Source of the DNA: Calocera cornea HHB12733
Lineage: Eukaryota > Basidiomycota > Dacrymycetes > Dacrymycetales > Dacrymycetaceae
Length of the DNA stretch: 64,000 nucleotides
Assembly (NCBI GenBank): GCA_001632435.1
Contig: KV423955.1
Coordinates: 63,614-127,613 of the forward strand
Direction: 5' to 3'
Part shown: in pieces, positions 47,501 to 59,471 of the stretch
How the letters are laid out: each line of letters starts with the position of its first letter
Numbering within the stretch: position 1 is the stretch's first letter
The notes under the pieces: generated by a model
The model's input: only the letters and a program-made list of their open reading frames with translations
Told to the model about the DNA's origin: nothing
The model's database searches: none
Translations under genes and position numbers: made by a program

Positions 47501-47933
47501 CCCCGTGGCTCCCGCCCGCATCAGAGTGCCGGTCGCTCCCCGTTGTCGTCCCGCCCGCCCGTGTGGTCGTCCCCAGCGCCTCAAGCTCGCCGGAGACGAC
47601 GACCTCGTCAACGCGCCAGTCAATGTTGTCCTTTTCCTCCTTCTCGAGCTCGCCGGCGCCCTTGGTGCCGATCCGCGCGCCGACAGAGGACGAGCTCTCG
47701 CTCGGCTCCATCGGGCCCAGGCCGTCCGACGCACTCCCCGTCGAGGGCGAGGTGATCTTACGCAGGAAGCGGGAGAAGAAGCGGCTGATTGCCGGCCGCT
47801 CATCCTCGTTCAGGTGGTCCTGGAACTGCAGGCGCTTGCGGGGCCGCCGCGGCGGGGTGATGCTGCGCCTGGGCTGTGACCCACTGTGCAGCGGGAGGAT
47901 GGAGGGCCGGGTCTGCACGCTCGTGGATGCCAT
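44569..47933 (-). CDS. Membrane-bound hybrid histidine kinase
   Basis: Seven exons (47933-47229, 47182-47077, 47028-46935, 46884-46754, 46703-46513, 46457-44815, 44764-44569) give 1021 residues. A 190-residue disordered N-terminus leads into about six hydrophobic segments (residues about 205-400). Then come a dimerisation/phosphoacceptor helix with FHEVRVPLN (the His), NLASNAIKFTPDGG (N box), GSGLGLAIVKQII (G box) and a receiver domain with ILVVDDDPLTRTLM, SLDNAMPVLSG (phospho-Asp) and LTKPI. No HAMP or PAS is obvious. It likely signals through a phosphotransfer protein to stress pathways. The last exon was kept because its frame reads SLPNDEKAHLVQLLGHLAV. A shorter end at 44812 is also possible. 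Confidence 0.88.
46458..46512 (-). other. Intron with introner-like similarity to 42921-42974
   Basis: Begins GTGCGTCCCATCCTGTGTAT, then the same TGCGCTACTTGC as in the carboxypeptidase intron, then diverges and ends CACCAG. It splits the H-box of the histidine kinase (HE/VRVPLN), so the insertion point is inside a well-conserved motif. Confidence 0.85.
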
Positions 47934-49540
47934 GGTCGTGGTCGACGTCGATGCCGAAAATGTTTTGGAGCGCTGCCTGGGCAGGTCGTGCGGTGGCGCT
48001 CCGCTGGTCGACGCGTGACCCAAGGATCCGGATGGATGGAGGGGAGATGTGCGAGGTCGATGTGGACTATGCGCACGCCATCCGGTCGCTGCCGCTGTGG
48101 GTAGCCGGTGAAGAGGAAACGACGACGGGGACGGGGACGATCCGTTTGAGCGATGGACAGGTACGAGGCACGCCGGGTGAGCAGGCAAAGGTTCAGGCGG
48201 AGCGGTGTTTGATTCGGGCGTGAGACGCGCGCGGGGTCCTGACCCTCCGACTCTGCGTGGCTCAACGCGCCTGCTGCCGGACACCTCACGTTCCTGGGAC
48301 TCGGCTCCAAGCACCCCAGCCCCACGCTTGTGTACTCCAGTTCTTCTATCCGGCACAACGAAAACTCGCAAAACCAAAGCTCGTGCCGACCGGGCAACGT
48401 CCGATAGTCCGCCGCGTTCGCCGCGCTCGCTGGAACGTTCTTATTTGCAGTTGTGTGCCACCTTCAGGGTGGGACGATGGGCGACAGTCGCTCTCGACCC
48501 CCGCAAGCCCTGTCATCGCCGCCCTGAACCCCCTGCCAGACTATATAGGGCGTGAGGTCATCGCACCCTGCATCCCTGGCTTTTTATGATTCCGCATCGC
48601 ACTCGGGGTCTCACGCTTTCAAAACAACGCGACAACGTGCACCAGCCGTCCCGTCCAGCATGGACCACCGTCTCCTTGTGTCTGCATCGGAAAGCACTCT
48701 TGCATATCGAACTGCACACAGCGGCCCTGGCTTGAGATGAAAGCGCAGTCTGTGGAGCGCAATCAACCGCCGGCGGTATCGCACGCTTAGCTGCCGACGA
48801 GACACGAGCTCGGCGTGGCGTCGGGCCTCGATCAGGGTCGTGCCACAACTTATTTCACTTACACACAACCTCGACGGCTTCCGATGCGAATCTCGCTTCC
48901 GGGAGAAAAGAACAGTTTTCTTCTCGGCTCATCGGAGTCGTCAAGTACTATGATAGTCGACTGTAGCACCCTGGGCCCGAAGTTGACTGACTTGATTGGC
49001 AGGATGATCACAGCTGGTACGACCGGCTCCGGTTGGACATACACTGCATGTTGAACGGTTGATGAGCCTGCCCTGCCTATGCCGCAATTGCAAGCCAGTA
49101 TTTGACTGCCTTCCCGTTTCGAAGCAAAGGCTTGACAGGCTGGTATTCCGCCATTTCACAGGCTGTCATGTTCAAGTGCCCATGGATGAAGGCTGCACAA
49201 CACGTCACACAGCCAACATCGTTGCAGCTGCAAATACTGAGGTGCGAACAACGTGTTGCGGGACTTTGCGGGCCTGACGTCACCCCTGGATCCCATGGAC
49301 CGTCTATCGCCAGCGGGCGATACACCGCGCAGCCATGAAGGTGCCAGCCGGCGTTGTTTGCGATAAACAACGCATTGCTATAACAGACTCGGGGTCGCAG
49401 GGAACTAGCCGATCATCAGTGCTCCTCTGGAGATCTGGCTGTTCCCCGCCCGCCTCTGCCAGCACAGCAGGATGGACTATGCCCGATTCTCTCTGGCTCC
49501 AGGAACAAAAGCCGTCCCCTCCTATGTGCGAGGTAAAGCT
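47934..49540. other. Intergenic, no gene seen
   Basis: Upstream of the histidine kinase. Open frames continue upstream from the kinase start (to 48377) without family features, so the start at 47933 is preferred. From 48400 to 49540 nothing is identified; composition is similar to neighbouring spacer. Confidence 0.55.
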
Positions 49541-49544
49541 GCCG

Positions 49545-51250
49545 CATACTTCCCCATGTGGGACGAGGACCAACAAGGATCCAAAGGTGAGGAACCTCGC
49601 TATCCGTTTGGTCGTGTGCACTGATCGCTCCTTCGTATGTACAGCGACGATGGAGCGCCTGCTGCCGGGCCACGCATACCAATCTGTCGCGCGAGCTCTG
49701 GAGTCTTATGACTGGTGTGGGATCGACACAGACCGCCATTCTGCAATTAGCCCCTCTGCGATCCGACAAGCAAGCTCAAGCTCCTGGCCATCCAGTACGC
49801 AAGAATCGGCGGCTTGGTCAATCATGCACTCTCGGCCTCGCACTGCGATTCGAGCACGATGGGGAGCGACCAAAAGTCGTGGACAGCGCTATGGGCTGAG
49901 TTGCCAAGCCGACCGTTCGCGCGTCGCCCAGTTGACCCTGTGGGTTTACGGCTTGGCTCGACCATGCAATCCACATCAGCCGAACATGATCGTACCAGCT
50001 GGCAGCGTTGCAATCAATGAAATGCAGTGCCTCGACGCACAAGCCACGTGGACGGGAGGGCTCATCATCGTTGTTGATCTGGCTATTTCCGCCGCCTCAA
50101 AGAGCACCCCTCGCCAGCATAATACGTTCGTATCTATCTCTGCGACGATGACAGACACCATCGCGCCTCATATATGCGAGTGAACACTTGCATCGGTCTC
50201 CACGTGGGATGAGGACGAACGAGAACACAAATGTGACGCGTCTTGCTGTCCTTTGGTCAATAGCGACGATGGAGAGCGTGCTCCCCGACCCGGCCTACCA
50301 ATGCACTGCGCGCTCTCTTGCGTCCTACGACTGGTACGGGATCGACGCCGACCTTGACTCTGCCAGAAGCACAACCATGGTGAAACACGACAGCGCCACA
50401 TCATCATCCGCTACTGACGAGTCGGCCACGTGATCGATTGTACACGCTTTCGGTATCGCATTGCGATTCGACCGTGATGGGGACCGGCCCGAGGACATCG
50501 ACTGGGCCATTACAGCCCTAGGCGCAGCAGCACAGCTGACTGATATCGGTCACCCAAGCCTACGCGTGGTACTTCCTCGGCCGGGCTCATCATATCATGC
50601 TTCACTGTCGAGGAAGCGTACCTCCGCTTGAGCAGGCCCTCAACGCCTGCCACGGGGCACTTGCTATATGCGACCAAGAGGCACTCGACGAACACCATCC
50701 CGCCACCTTCCCTCGAGACACCATCAATTGTTGAGAATGCCACGCGCCAGGCGGCTGTCTCTACTCGTTGGAGCCAAAGAAGACAGCGACAGCACGCTCT
50801 GTCTGGTGCCCTGGATATCCACGACGAGGCGAGCAAGATATCGGACCGGCCGACCGAGGAGTGGATGCTTGCATCCCCTTTCCGCAGGGACTGCGTTTGA
50901 GTATGGTCTTCTCCCGCAGAGTTGCCAATCCTATTGCAGAGCGGTCCACTTCTACCCCGCCTGGCCGGGTTGGGTCTCAACAGACGGACGCGACAAAGAA
51001 GCTGCTATCGGAACCAAGCCAGCTTGCATGCGACGCTGCGGCTGTATGGATAACACTCCATGATATCAAATGTGCGGTCAAGTTGCTCGACGAGGGGAAA
51101 TGTTCTATGACGATCTCTGCCCCAGCTTCGCACTAATATAACCCAACTGGAGCAAGTCGCTCCCGACATGGTAAAGGAACTCACCATTGTCGGACAGGAG
51201 CTTGAGCACGACGACTGGGCCGTTCTGTCTGTCCGATAAACGGGCAACGG
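49545..51250 (+). pseudogene. Decayed TPR-CHAT gene with a duplicated N-terminal segment
   Basis: Two tandem, diverged segments start with TGGGACGAGGACC at 49560 and TGGGATGAGGACG at 50210. Both contain ATGGAG(A/C)G followed by AYQ, SYDW(C/Y)GID and, further on, ALRFEHDGE or ALRFDRDGD, which resemble ALRLRFDRDG near the start of the intact gene at 52016. At 51000-51105 the text CDAAAVWITL then AVKLLDEGKCS resembles SNAAAVYIMTG and AVELLDEGRS of the intact protein. Then LEQVAPDMVKELTIVGQELE near 51140 follows an in-frame stop and corresponds to PEVAAELLQIGSQL. Stops and frame changes throughout. The CHAT end is missing. Confidence 0.6.
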
Positions 51251-52015
51251 GCAAAGCGTGGAGCACAGCGCCGTCGTCATTGGGCCGAAAGATGGATCTG
51301 TTGCACGTCTTCCGCACCTCGTCACCACTGGGCACAATTTGTCCATATCCGCGTCTAGATCGTTGGCTGGTGCCGTAGGGTGGCTGTTTTGGGGTTCTCG
51401 GCTCCATGATAGGACCACCCGACGCGGTGTATCCATCACTTCTTGTCGTAGCGCTTTCGAAAGGTTTTTCACATGATCGACACGGGCAGAAGCTATACCA
51501 AATCGCAATTCCCGAACATCCACCAATGTTCATTGATCAGGCACGCGGTCCCATCGATAGAAGCGAATCTGACGGCATCAGACCCTGAGATTCCGCTCCA
51601 GGCGACCTCTCTTAGGAGACAGGTTCCACAGCTGCCGTCCACCCCGCATCTCATTGGCTCCCCCCCACCTTGGTATACCCTGATTCAGGCTTGCTCGGAC
51701 ATTACTGATGCCTACCTAGATTGACCCGCTACCATATGGGTATGATTCGCATGTCTCGAGCTATTCTAATTAGCGCTCCGTGCTGGTTGGGCAGGACACG
51801 TGAACACAATTCTCTCATGCACCCGGCTCCCATGGTAGAGGGATCAAGGAAAGAAGATGAGAAGCTTCGTTAATCGCCGATGTCCCCGCAAGGGCAGATT
51901 TTGAGGGGTTCTTAACGCCCATGGCAGGGCGTACATAACACGCCTTGTGAAGCGCGCTGTGTCACAAGACGAGACAGTCCTGCTGCCCGCTGCTCTCCCT
52001 TGACTCCTCTCTGAC

Positions 52016-55000
52016 ATGGAGACCGCCAAACACCAGTCAACTCTCCACAGCGTCACCAACGACCTGTCATTATACGAATGGCACGGCCTTGCAGAAGCTT
52101 TGGATCAAGCTCTAGAAGCAATCGCGACAGTGGCCAGTTTAAGCGACACGTTTTCCGAGATTGACGCAGCTCGATGGACTCTAGCGCATGCATCAGCGCT
52201 GCGGCTTCGCTTCGACCGAGATGGCTCGACTGACGACATATCCCAGGCCAGAGAGAAGCTCGAGGCATTGGCAGATGCAGATGATCTAGAACCCTTCCTC
52301 CGAGTCTCCGCCCTGTATCACCTCGGTCGAGTAGAGCACACGATATGGGACGTCTACGGCGACGTCGAATCGATCTCGAAAGCACGACAATTCTATTCCC
52401 AAGCACTTGAGCTACTCGGCCCCCCACCGGAGAATGCCTCGTTCTCGCTCTGGGACGAAGTCGGCTTGTACAGGGATCGTACGTTTGTCGTCTCATTCCA
52501 GCTCGGCACCAAAGGAGACTCGCTTGATCACGTTACAACCCGCCTCGAGGAGATTGTGGAGCGCATCCCTGAAGAACACGGAGCGAAAGCGCTTGCATTG
52601 GTTTCGCTCGCCACCGCCTTCCGAATGTTAGGAATGTCCACACGGAACTCAGCATGCCTGTCGCGGTCCGAAGAGTTGGCTAGCCAAGCCATGGCTCTGT
52701 CCCAAGGCGGACCGGCAGAAAGCATTATATTGTCAGAGGTTCTTGCAGGCCTTGGTCGACGCTTTATGAGCGAAGGGGACGCCACCCTCGGTCGAAAAGC
52801 CGGCAGTATTTCACAAGAGGCTGTCGTCCGCTTGACACAGAAGCCGCATCTCAGGACGATCGATCGTGCCCTCCTAATGAACTGCAGCACGATATTCTCC
52901 GTGTTATCTTCCTTGAACGACATCCTAACAAACTTGGAGAAGTCCGCAGAGAGTCTACGTTTAGCGGTCTCTGGTCTTCCAGCTGACAAATACGGTCCAT
53001 TTTTGGGACGGATTCGAATGAGCCTCTGTGTCGGGGTGCTTAACCTTGCGGAAGAGACCGGAGACGTGAAGCTTGCTGACGAGGCCATTGCTGCTGGATA
53101 TGCGGCATTGCCACATGTTTCCGAAGGCGATGATCTCGTGACCTGCACCATCTATTTCACATTGGGCGGCGGATACTCTCTTCGCTACAATTTGATCGGC
53201 GAAGACGAAGACCACGAGAAGGCATTTCACTTCTTGATGTTGGCTGTTGAGCATGCGAAATCCCCTCTCCACGCAACAGAGGCCCACGGATATCTGTCAA
53301 CCATCTTTGTGGAGCGATTCAAGCTACACGAACGAGTGGCGGACTTGGAAACAGCACTGAATCACATAAATCAAGTATCTCTCGCCGAGGTCGCCGCCTA
53401 TATCAAACCACAATATCTTTCAATGCAAGGCGAACTACTGCTGCTTCGCTATGAGATTTCTGAAGAAGCCAACGATCTCACGACAAGCTTGAGATGCTTG
53501 GAAGCTGCCGTCGACGGGTCTCCCAATATGAAGCATCTCTTGGTTGGACGATATGCACGTGCGTTACGGCGCAAGTACGACTCCTCGAGGGACCCGCAGG
53601 ATCTCGAGCGATGCATGTCCGTGATATCTCAAGCGTTGAATACGGACGAACATCTGTCGTACGTCCACATCACGCAGTACTGCACCGAGCTGGCTGCCGT
53701 CCACCACGTTCGATTTCTGTCCCTGAACGAGCCGGGCGACCTCACCTCCGCTCTTCAGAATTATCGACGTGCCTGGGAGGCGACAACGGGCCCAATCGTT
53801 GATCGACTGCGATGTGCAATCACTGCGGCTGAACTGGCGTACGAAGCCAGTCAGTTTGCGGATTCAGCTTCTGCATATGACGCCGCCGTATCATTTCTCC
53901 CACGCCTCACTTGGCTGGGCTTCTCGACTCGCAGCCGTCAGAAGAGACTCAAGTATGCGACCGGACAACTCGCCTCCAATGCAGCCGCGGTCTATATCAT
54001 GACGGGCCGACTGGAACGAGCCGTTGAACTTCTTGACGAGGGCAGATCTGTCGTTTGGCGGTCTGTTCTGGAACTGAGAACCGACGTGCAGGGGCTTCAG
54101 GATGTCAATCCGGAAGTCGCGGCCGAGCTTCTGCAAATTGGCAGCCAGCTGGACCAAGATGAAGCGCCGATCAGCAACAAGTCACCTGGACATGAAGAAG
54201 AGCGGGCACAACGGCGCCAACGGCTGGCGGAGCGGTGGGACGAACTGATCGGTCAGGTTCGCGCCTTGCCCGGATTTGAGGCTTTCCTGCTTCCGGCCAC
54301 CTTCGAGACACTGCGGGCTGCAGCTGAAGATGGACCGATTGTCGCCATCAACGTCAGCGAATACCGAACGGACGCCATGATCATCACTGCAACGGAGCCA
54401 CTCGTGCAGATACCTCTCCCCGACTTGCCCAGCAGTATAGTCAGCAAACTCGCCTACACGCTGCAACAGGCCCTACAAACAGCGAAGGATGCCCGAGGCG
54501 TCCAGTTCCTCGAGGGTGTCTTGCTAGGTGTTTGCCGCCGGCTCTGGTTCGGTGGCCTAGGCACCATCGCCGCGTATCTGCAAGATCATGGAGAGCGGCA
54601 GGGCTTGGATGAGCCGTTCCGCGTCTGGTGGATGCCGACCGGCATGCTCAGCATGCTCCCGATCCATTGCGCAGGACCGTACGACCAGACCCTCGGCGGC
54701 CTGTATGAACTCTTCATATCATCGTATACCACCACACTGTCCGCACTGCTCCAAGGACGGGTCGCGGCCACGCCCCCTGCTTCGCCCGTCAAGCCATTTT
54801 CCGTCCTTGCGGTCGCGCAGCCACAGGCCCTTGGCGCTCCATACCTCCGCTATGCCGAAGCGGAAGTGCAGGGCTTGGCCACCTCGCAGCTGGCAAACTA
54901 CGTGACCATTCTCTCAGGCGACAGTGCGACCATCTCCCAGTTTGAGGCCGAGCTGCCGGAGCACGAATGGCTGCATTGCTGCTGCCATGCGCGCTGGGAC

Positions 55001-55390
55001 CCAACCAGTCCGCTCGACAGCGCATTTCGGTTGCGCGACGGCAACTTCTCGCTCGGGTCGATCATCCACATGCGGTTGAAGAAGGCCCAGTTTGCTTTTC
55101 TGTCTGCGTGCCATACCGCGCGGCACTCGACGATCCTCCCTGACGAGTCGATGCACCTGGCCGCGGGGATGCAGATTGCAGGATTTCGTGGCGTGCTGGC
55201 GACGCAGTGGGGGATGGTCGACAAGGATGGACCGGCGCTCGTGGAGTTGTTCTACGGCTGTCTGGCTGAGGCGGGATTCCCGCCTGACCCTCGAAACGCA
55301 GCCGAGGCTCTGCACTGGTCCCTGCAGCAGCTCCGGGAGAGGGGAATGCCCATGTTTAGATGGGCGTTGTTTGTTCATATCGGGATCTGA
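52016..55390 (+). CDS. TPR-CHAT protein (caspase-like CHAT domain), intronless
   Basis: A single open frame of 1124 residues, unlike almost all other genes here. The first 900 residues are TPR-like helical pairs (AREKLEALADADDLEPF, ALNHINQVSLAEVAAYIKPQ, AVELLDEGRSVVW). The last 250 residues form a CHAT domain: EHEWLHCCCHARWDP with the catalytic-type His near residue 990, LDSAFRLRDGNFSLGSI, and AFLSACHTARHST with the Cys near 1031, followed by HLAAGMQIAGFRGVLATQW and LYGCLAEAG-like helices. CHAT domains are caspase/separase-clan peptidases. Agaricomycetes have many such genes; a substrate is not known. Decayed relatives lie just upstream. Promoter sequence is not obvious. Confidence 0.93.
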   Translation: METAKHQSTLHSVTNDLSLYEWHGLAEALDQALEAIATVASLSDTFSEIDAARWTLAHASALRLRFDRDGSTDDISQAREKLEALADADDLEPFLRVSALYHLGRVEHTIWDVYGDVESISKARQFYSQALELLGPPPENASFSLWDEVGLYRDRTFVVSFQLGTKGDSLDHVTTRLEEIVERIPEEHGAKALALVSLATAFRMLGMSTRNSACLSRSEELASQAMALSQGGPAESIILSEVLAGLGRRFMSEGDATLGRKAGSISQEAVVRLTQKPHLRTIDRALLMNCSTIFSVLSSLNDILTNLEKSAESLRLAVSGLPADKYGPFLGRIRMSLCVGVLNLAEETGDVKLADEAIAAGYAALPHVSEGDDLVTCTIYFTLGGGYSLRYNLIGEDEDHEKAFHFLMLAVEHAKSPLHATEAHGYLSTIFVERFKLHERVADLETALNHINQVSLAEVAAYIKPQYLSMQGELLLLRYEISEEANDLTTSLRCLEAAVDGSPNMKHLLVGRYARALRRKYDSSRDPQDLERCMSVISQALNTDEHLSYVHITQYCTELAAVHHVRFLSLNEPGDLTSALQNYRRAWEATTGPIVDRLRCAITAAELAYEASQFADSASAYDAAVSFLPRLTWLGFSTRSRQKRLKYATGQLASNAAAVYIMTGRLERAVELLDEGRSVVWRSVLELRTDVQGLQDVNPEVAAELLQIGSQLDQDEAPISNKSPGHEEERAQRRQRLAERWDELIGQVRALPGFEAFLLPATFETLRAAAEDGPIVAINVSEYRTDAMIITATEPLVQIPLPDLPSSIVSKLAYTLQQALQTAKDARGVQFLEGVLLGVCRRLWFGGLGTIAAYLQDHGERQGLDEPFRVWWMPTGMLSMLPIHCAGPYDQTLGGLYELFISSYTTTLSALLQGRVAATPPASPVKPFSVLAVAQPQALGAPYLRYAEAEVQGLATSQLANYVTILSGDSATISQFEAELPEHEWLHCCCHARWDPTSPLDSAFRLRDGNFSLGSIIHMRLKKAQFAFLSACHTARHSTILPDESMHLAAGMQIAGFRGVLATQWGMVDKDGPALVELFYGCLAEAGFPPDPRNAAEALHWSLQQLRERGMPMFRWALFVHIGI

Positions 55391-55772
55391 CAAGCTCACC
55401 TTACATTGTGATGTTTGGTTATCAATAGAACACGGGTTACTGAACAATGATGATGATACTGTGCGGTAGTTGCATTCTGCGCGCCGGATAAACGTCGGTT
55501 CCGGTCCGCGCGGGAAAGCGGGTCGGGTGGGTGCGCCACATCATCGCCCGCGGGTCGTTTGGGGAGTGACATCATCTGCTACCTCACTGCCCCGCACACT
55601 CGTCGTTTGCTGTCGCGCCGCCAAGGCCAGCCCGCCCGCCTCGAGGCATACTTAGCGCGCCCGCTGAGGTAGTGGACGCTTTTCCACTCGTAACGACCAC
55701 CACTGCCCTCCAATACCCTGCTTACCTTGCCCTATCTCGCTGCTGAATCACCCCTACTAAGAAGAACCGACC

Positions 55773-56696
55773 ATGGCAGAACAGCTCGCCCAGCGCTACG
55801 GCGTCAACATCTTCAAGAAGCACATTGCGCAGTATGAGCCCGTCGACCCCATGTACGAGTCGTATGTCGATAACAGGGGCCGCACGCGGCGCAGGCGTGT
55901 GCGTCCGATCTCCCCCTTTGCCGTGTGCCTCGCTGACAAGGATGACGTAGCGCGCCATCCCACCTGGCTTGTCCGCGCGAGACGCAAAGATCCTCAAGAG
56001 CGTGCAGAAGCGCGCGCACTACCTCGACAAGGGCATGAGCCTGTGCGGCTTCCGTGTCGGGTGGACCTTCTGGATCGGTGCGTCCCTCCTCGACCGCCGT
56101 ACTGACGAGAGGTGCTGACACCTCTGCAGGTCTCGTACCAGGTGCAGGCGACGTCGCGGATGCAGCGCTGAACTACTTCCTGGTGGTGAAGAAGGCGCGC
56201 CAGGCTGAGCTCCCACCGTGGCTCACCCAACGCATGCTGCTCAATAACGCCATCTCCGCCGGCATCGGCTTCGTCCCGATCGTGGGCGACGTCGCGCTCG
56301 CGACCTTCAAGGCCAACTCGCGCAACGCTGCGCTGCTCGAGGAGTTCTTGCGGGTTAGGGGCGTCCAGTTCATCCAGAGCAACCCCCAGTCGGGCGTCTT
56401 ACCCGGGTGAGTGTCTATGTCTATGCTCCCTTCGCATCTCGGCATTTCCTCCGATTGTTGAGAATACAGGCTGACCAGTCTTCAGAGCCGGCGTCGAACC
56501 AGGCGAACACGTCCCAGGAAAGGGTCGTGTAGGCGGCGGGTTCTTCTCCTCCTTCGGGCGGAACAAGAACGGTGTAGCTGCCAATCAAGCCACAAGCGCC
56601 GGGGTTGTAACGCAGCAGCCCATGGGCACCGCTCCCGTCGCGCCGGCCGCTGCAGCGCGCGCGAACGCGCCTGCGCTGCCCGCGCGCAAGCATTAA
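55773..56696 (+). CDS. DUF4112 protein
   Basis: Four exons (55773-55898, 55951-56077, 56130-56406, 56486-56696) give 246 residues. The DUF4112 core is at residues about 60-150: VGWTFWIGLVPGAGDVADAA, then LPPWLTQRMLLNNAISAGI and GFVPIVGDVALATFKANSRN. Two short hydrophobic stretches with the paired P-x-x-GD motif suggest membrane association. The C-terminus is Ala/Gly-rich (GRVGGGFFSSFGRNKNG) and disordered. Function is unknown in all known members. For the last intron I used the acceptor GTCTTCAG because it continues PGAGVEPGEH in frame. Confidence 0.9.
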
Positions 56697-57529
56697 TTCA
56701 CTTTCGGCGCCGACGCGAATACGACACTGTAATGCCCACAGTGTGCTCTGTTGGCGCGGAATAATCGCGGAGGTTCGCGACGGAGAGGAGGTCCGAGAGC
56801 GCCCTGGGCCCGCGCATCGGGCGCGGGCGTTGGGATCGGGCCCGTGCGGCGTATCGAAGGGCATCAGCATCAAGCCCGCCGCCGTTCCGTAACGCCAGCC
56901 AACGGGGGAAGATACCTGCTGAGACGGTTTGGATGGTCCTTAATTCCCTTCAACCCTTTTTCAATTCTTGTTTCATGCTCATTTACGCTGCATACATGTA
57001 CACCATCTGTTCCCAGTCTCGCGATGCCCTCGAATTACGATACCACTCTTTCTGCTTCCCATTTTCTGATTTCTGTCCATTGTCACATAGTCTATTGTCA
57101 GGTACCCGGCCCAATCATAATGACGACCATCCCATCATCCACGCATGTAGGTGATGGAGCGCAGCGCGCACACAAGGTTCACCGCATCCGGCTTTTCGCC
57201 GCCCAATCCGTACCTGAGTGCATTCATTGCCAGCCATGCACCGCCCTCCTCTCCTCCACTAGCGCACTGCATACCAAATTCTTGATATCCGGAAATCCCC
57301 GCCTGGCCTACATAGCCGTATCGCGGTCCGATCCTCTCCCTATTTTCCCCAGCTATCGATGGCAGATTTTTCGGGGCTGTCCGAGTCGGGCAGCTCGGAC
57401 GTCGGGCTGTGGGAATGTCGATCCGTCGATGCTCGGATGGGAGATGAGCGACACGGATCTCAAGGCTGAGAACACTCGGCGGCCCCACACCCCAAAGCAG
57501 CATACAGCCCACTATGCACTGGCAACTGC

Positions 57530-57560
<31 letters not shown>

Positions 57561-59138
57561 CCTCATTCCAGCGCGGCAGCCTGCCAACGATCCGGAATTC
57601 GACTTCGGCAGCCCTCGCACGGGCCACCGCCGGCGCTCCGCAGCCCCCGTTTCCTGGGCGGTTGGCCCGGGCTGCTGCGCACGGCTCCCGCGCCAAGGCA
57701 AGCACCCACAATCCAGGTGCACCATTGGAGAGTTAGCGCACATGTGCTGGGCGACCCGCTGGCCCGGGATACAGCATAGGAACTTCCGATTCCGATTCCG
57801 ATTCCGAGACAGCTATACCGCTCCATACAGCCAAGTACAGCACACTGCAGCAGCCCATTTCGGTCCGGTTGGGCACGAGAGGTGGCATGGGCCCGTTGGG
57901 GGCGTAGGGGGCGTATGAGGAGTCGGCGCGCCCGGGCCATGCATATGGAGCTCAACTCCGAGTCCGCCGGGCATTCGTCCCAATCCGAGCCGAGCCAGCC
58001 AGCGCCCTACTGTTACTGTAGTCTCCAAATGAAAAGAAACCGAAACGGAGAGGGGAACGGAGAGCGAAAGCTGGCTGTCGATTCCGGCCCTGCAGGGTCT
58101 GTTGTGGCCTCATAGGGAGCCACTGTCTGCCCTGAGTACGGGAGTTGTATGCGCATGCGTGGAAGGCGGAGGTGCACCTGCACCCTTTCGCTTTATTGAT
58201 TGACTAGTGACTAGGCCGCCCATACCGGGCGCGCATGGCGAACCCGAGCGGTTTCGCCGTAGGTGTTCGGGCGAGGACTGGCTGGGCTAAGAGAGGGTCC
58301 GTTCGTAGCGCCCAAGGCCTGGTCGAGAACGCCCGGGTCGAGTCGAGCGCCAAGCGCAGCGGACCGAGCTACTGAGGGGCACGAGTGTGTGAAAGGGAGT
58401 GAAGAATCTGGCACGTAAGCTGGACTGGGTTGAATTCGGTTTGTAAGCGATACAAGGCGGGGGTTAACTAGGGACACATTTGCGAGGCTCTGGATTGGAC
58501 AGGACTGGACAGGGCAGGACTGGATGACAGGACTGGGGCGGGGCTACGGACCTGGGCCGCAGGGAGTCACGTATGGAGTGTGAACTGGGCAAAGGAGGCG
58601 GGAGGCGGGAAAGAGGGAATGGGTGGAAGAAGTTCGGATGGGATCCGCCGGCCGTGGGCAGCCTGCGGGCGCCGACGGGCGGGGCGAGCGCGGTGTGCGC
58701 CAAGCCGCGCGGAGGGCGGACGGGGGTGTATAGGGCTTGGGGATATCGGTTTGTTGTGGGTTGGGCTGGGTTCGTTCGGAGTGCGAGTTCGTTCGGGCTT
58801 GGTGGATACAGTGTGCGCGGGCGCGGGCGCGGGTGCGGTGTGGCAGGGCCTGCGGTGGGTCGAGCGGAGGGAATAGAGAACAGAGAACGGAACGGAACGG
58901 AATTGATGGAGGAAAACACAGAGCAAGAGCAAGAGCAAGAGGGAAATGGAGGCAAGGGGGGAGGGGAGCAGTGTTGGTGGGCGTGGGTGGGCGGACTGGC
59001 CGACCGGGTGGTCTAAGTGGATGATGCTGCACCGTGCGAGCGCCGAGCGAGAACGAACAGGGAACACGGAGCAGAGAACAAGAACCAAGAACGGAAACGG
59101 TGCAAGAGGAGGGGCACGGCCGCGAGCAGCCAGCCGCG
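56697..59138. other. Intergenic, simple repeats, no clear gene
   Basis: Contains a nine-copy CAG run (57531-57557) and a four-copy TTCCGA run (57784-57807). A long minus-strand frame at 57135-57743 spans the CAG run as poly-Leu. Its C-terminal 60 residues look slightly protein-like but no family is recognised. Other long frames follow GC-rich composition. Confidence 0.5.
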
Positions 59139-59471
59139 CTATCGGGCGGCAGCAGCGCGCTGGACCTGCGGCACGCCCTGCTTGCTCCCCGCCATCATGC
59201 CCTGCAGCCTGGGTGGCACGGGCCCCTGCCCGGTGTGCAGCACGCCCAGGGTAGGCTGCTTGCCCGCCTGCTGCGCGACGAGGGCCGGTGGGAAGTAGCC
59301 CGCGCCTGCGCGGCCGGAGACGAAGGGCGGGGAGGGCTGCGAGGCCGGGTTGATCGGGTACTCGTACGGCGCGTATTCGGCCGTGGGCGTGCCGTTGTAT
59401 TTTGAGGCGGGCTTGGAGGAGGGCGAGGAGGAGGAGGAGGGCGGGAGCTGCGAGGGCCGCGGGGCGGACAT
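59139..59471 (-). CDS. Hypothetical small Pro/Ser-rich protein
   Basis: A 110-codon frame, MSAPRPSQLPPSSSSSPSS at the start, then TAEYAPYEYPINPASQPSPP, a Gly-containing FVSGRAGAGYFPPALVAQQA stretch and QPTLGVLHTGQGPVPPRLQG before an Ala-rich end. The alternation of aromatic and small residues is more protein-like than the overlapping frames. No domain, no signal peptide. It could be a fragment of a longer spliced gene. Confidence 0.4.
   Translation of the reverse strand: MSAPRPSQLPPSSSSSPSSKPASKYNGTPTAEYAPYEYPINPASQPSPPFVSGRAGAGYFPPALVAQQAGKQPTLGVLHTGQGPVPPRLQGMMAGSKQGVPQVQRAAAAR

Noticed and set aside
57135..57743. Minus-strand frame with a poly-Leu run and a protein-like end
   Set aside because: The poly-Leu is the CAG repeat read backwards; the remaining part has no recognisable motif and no splice support, so I left it out of the gene list.
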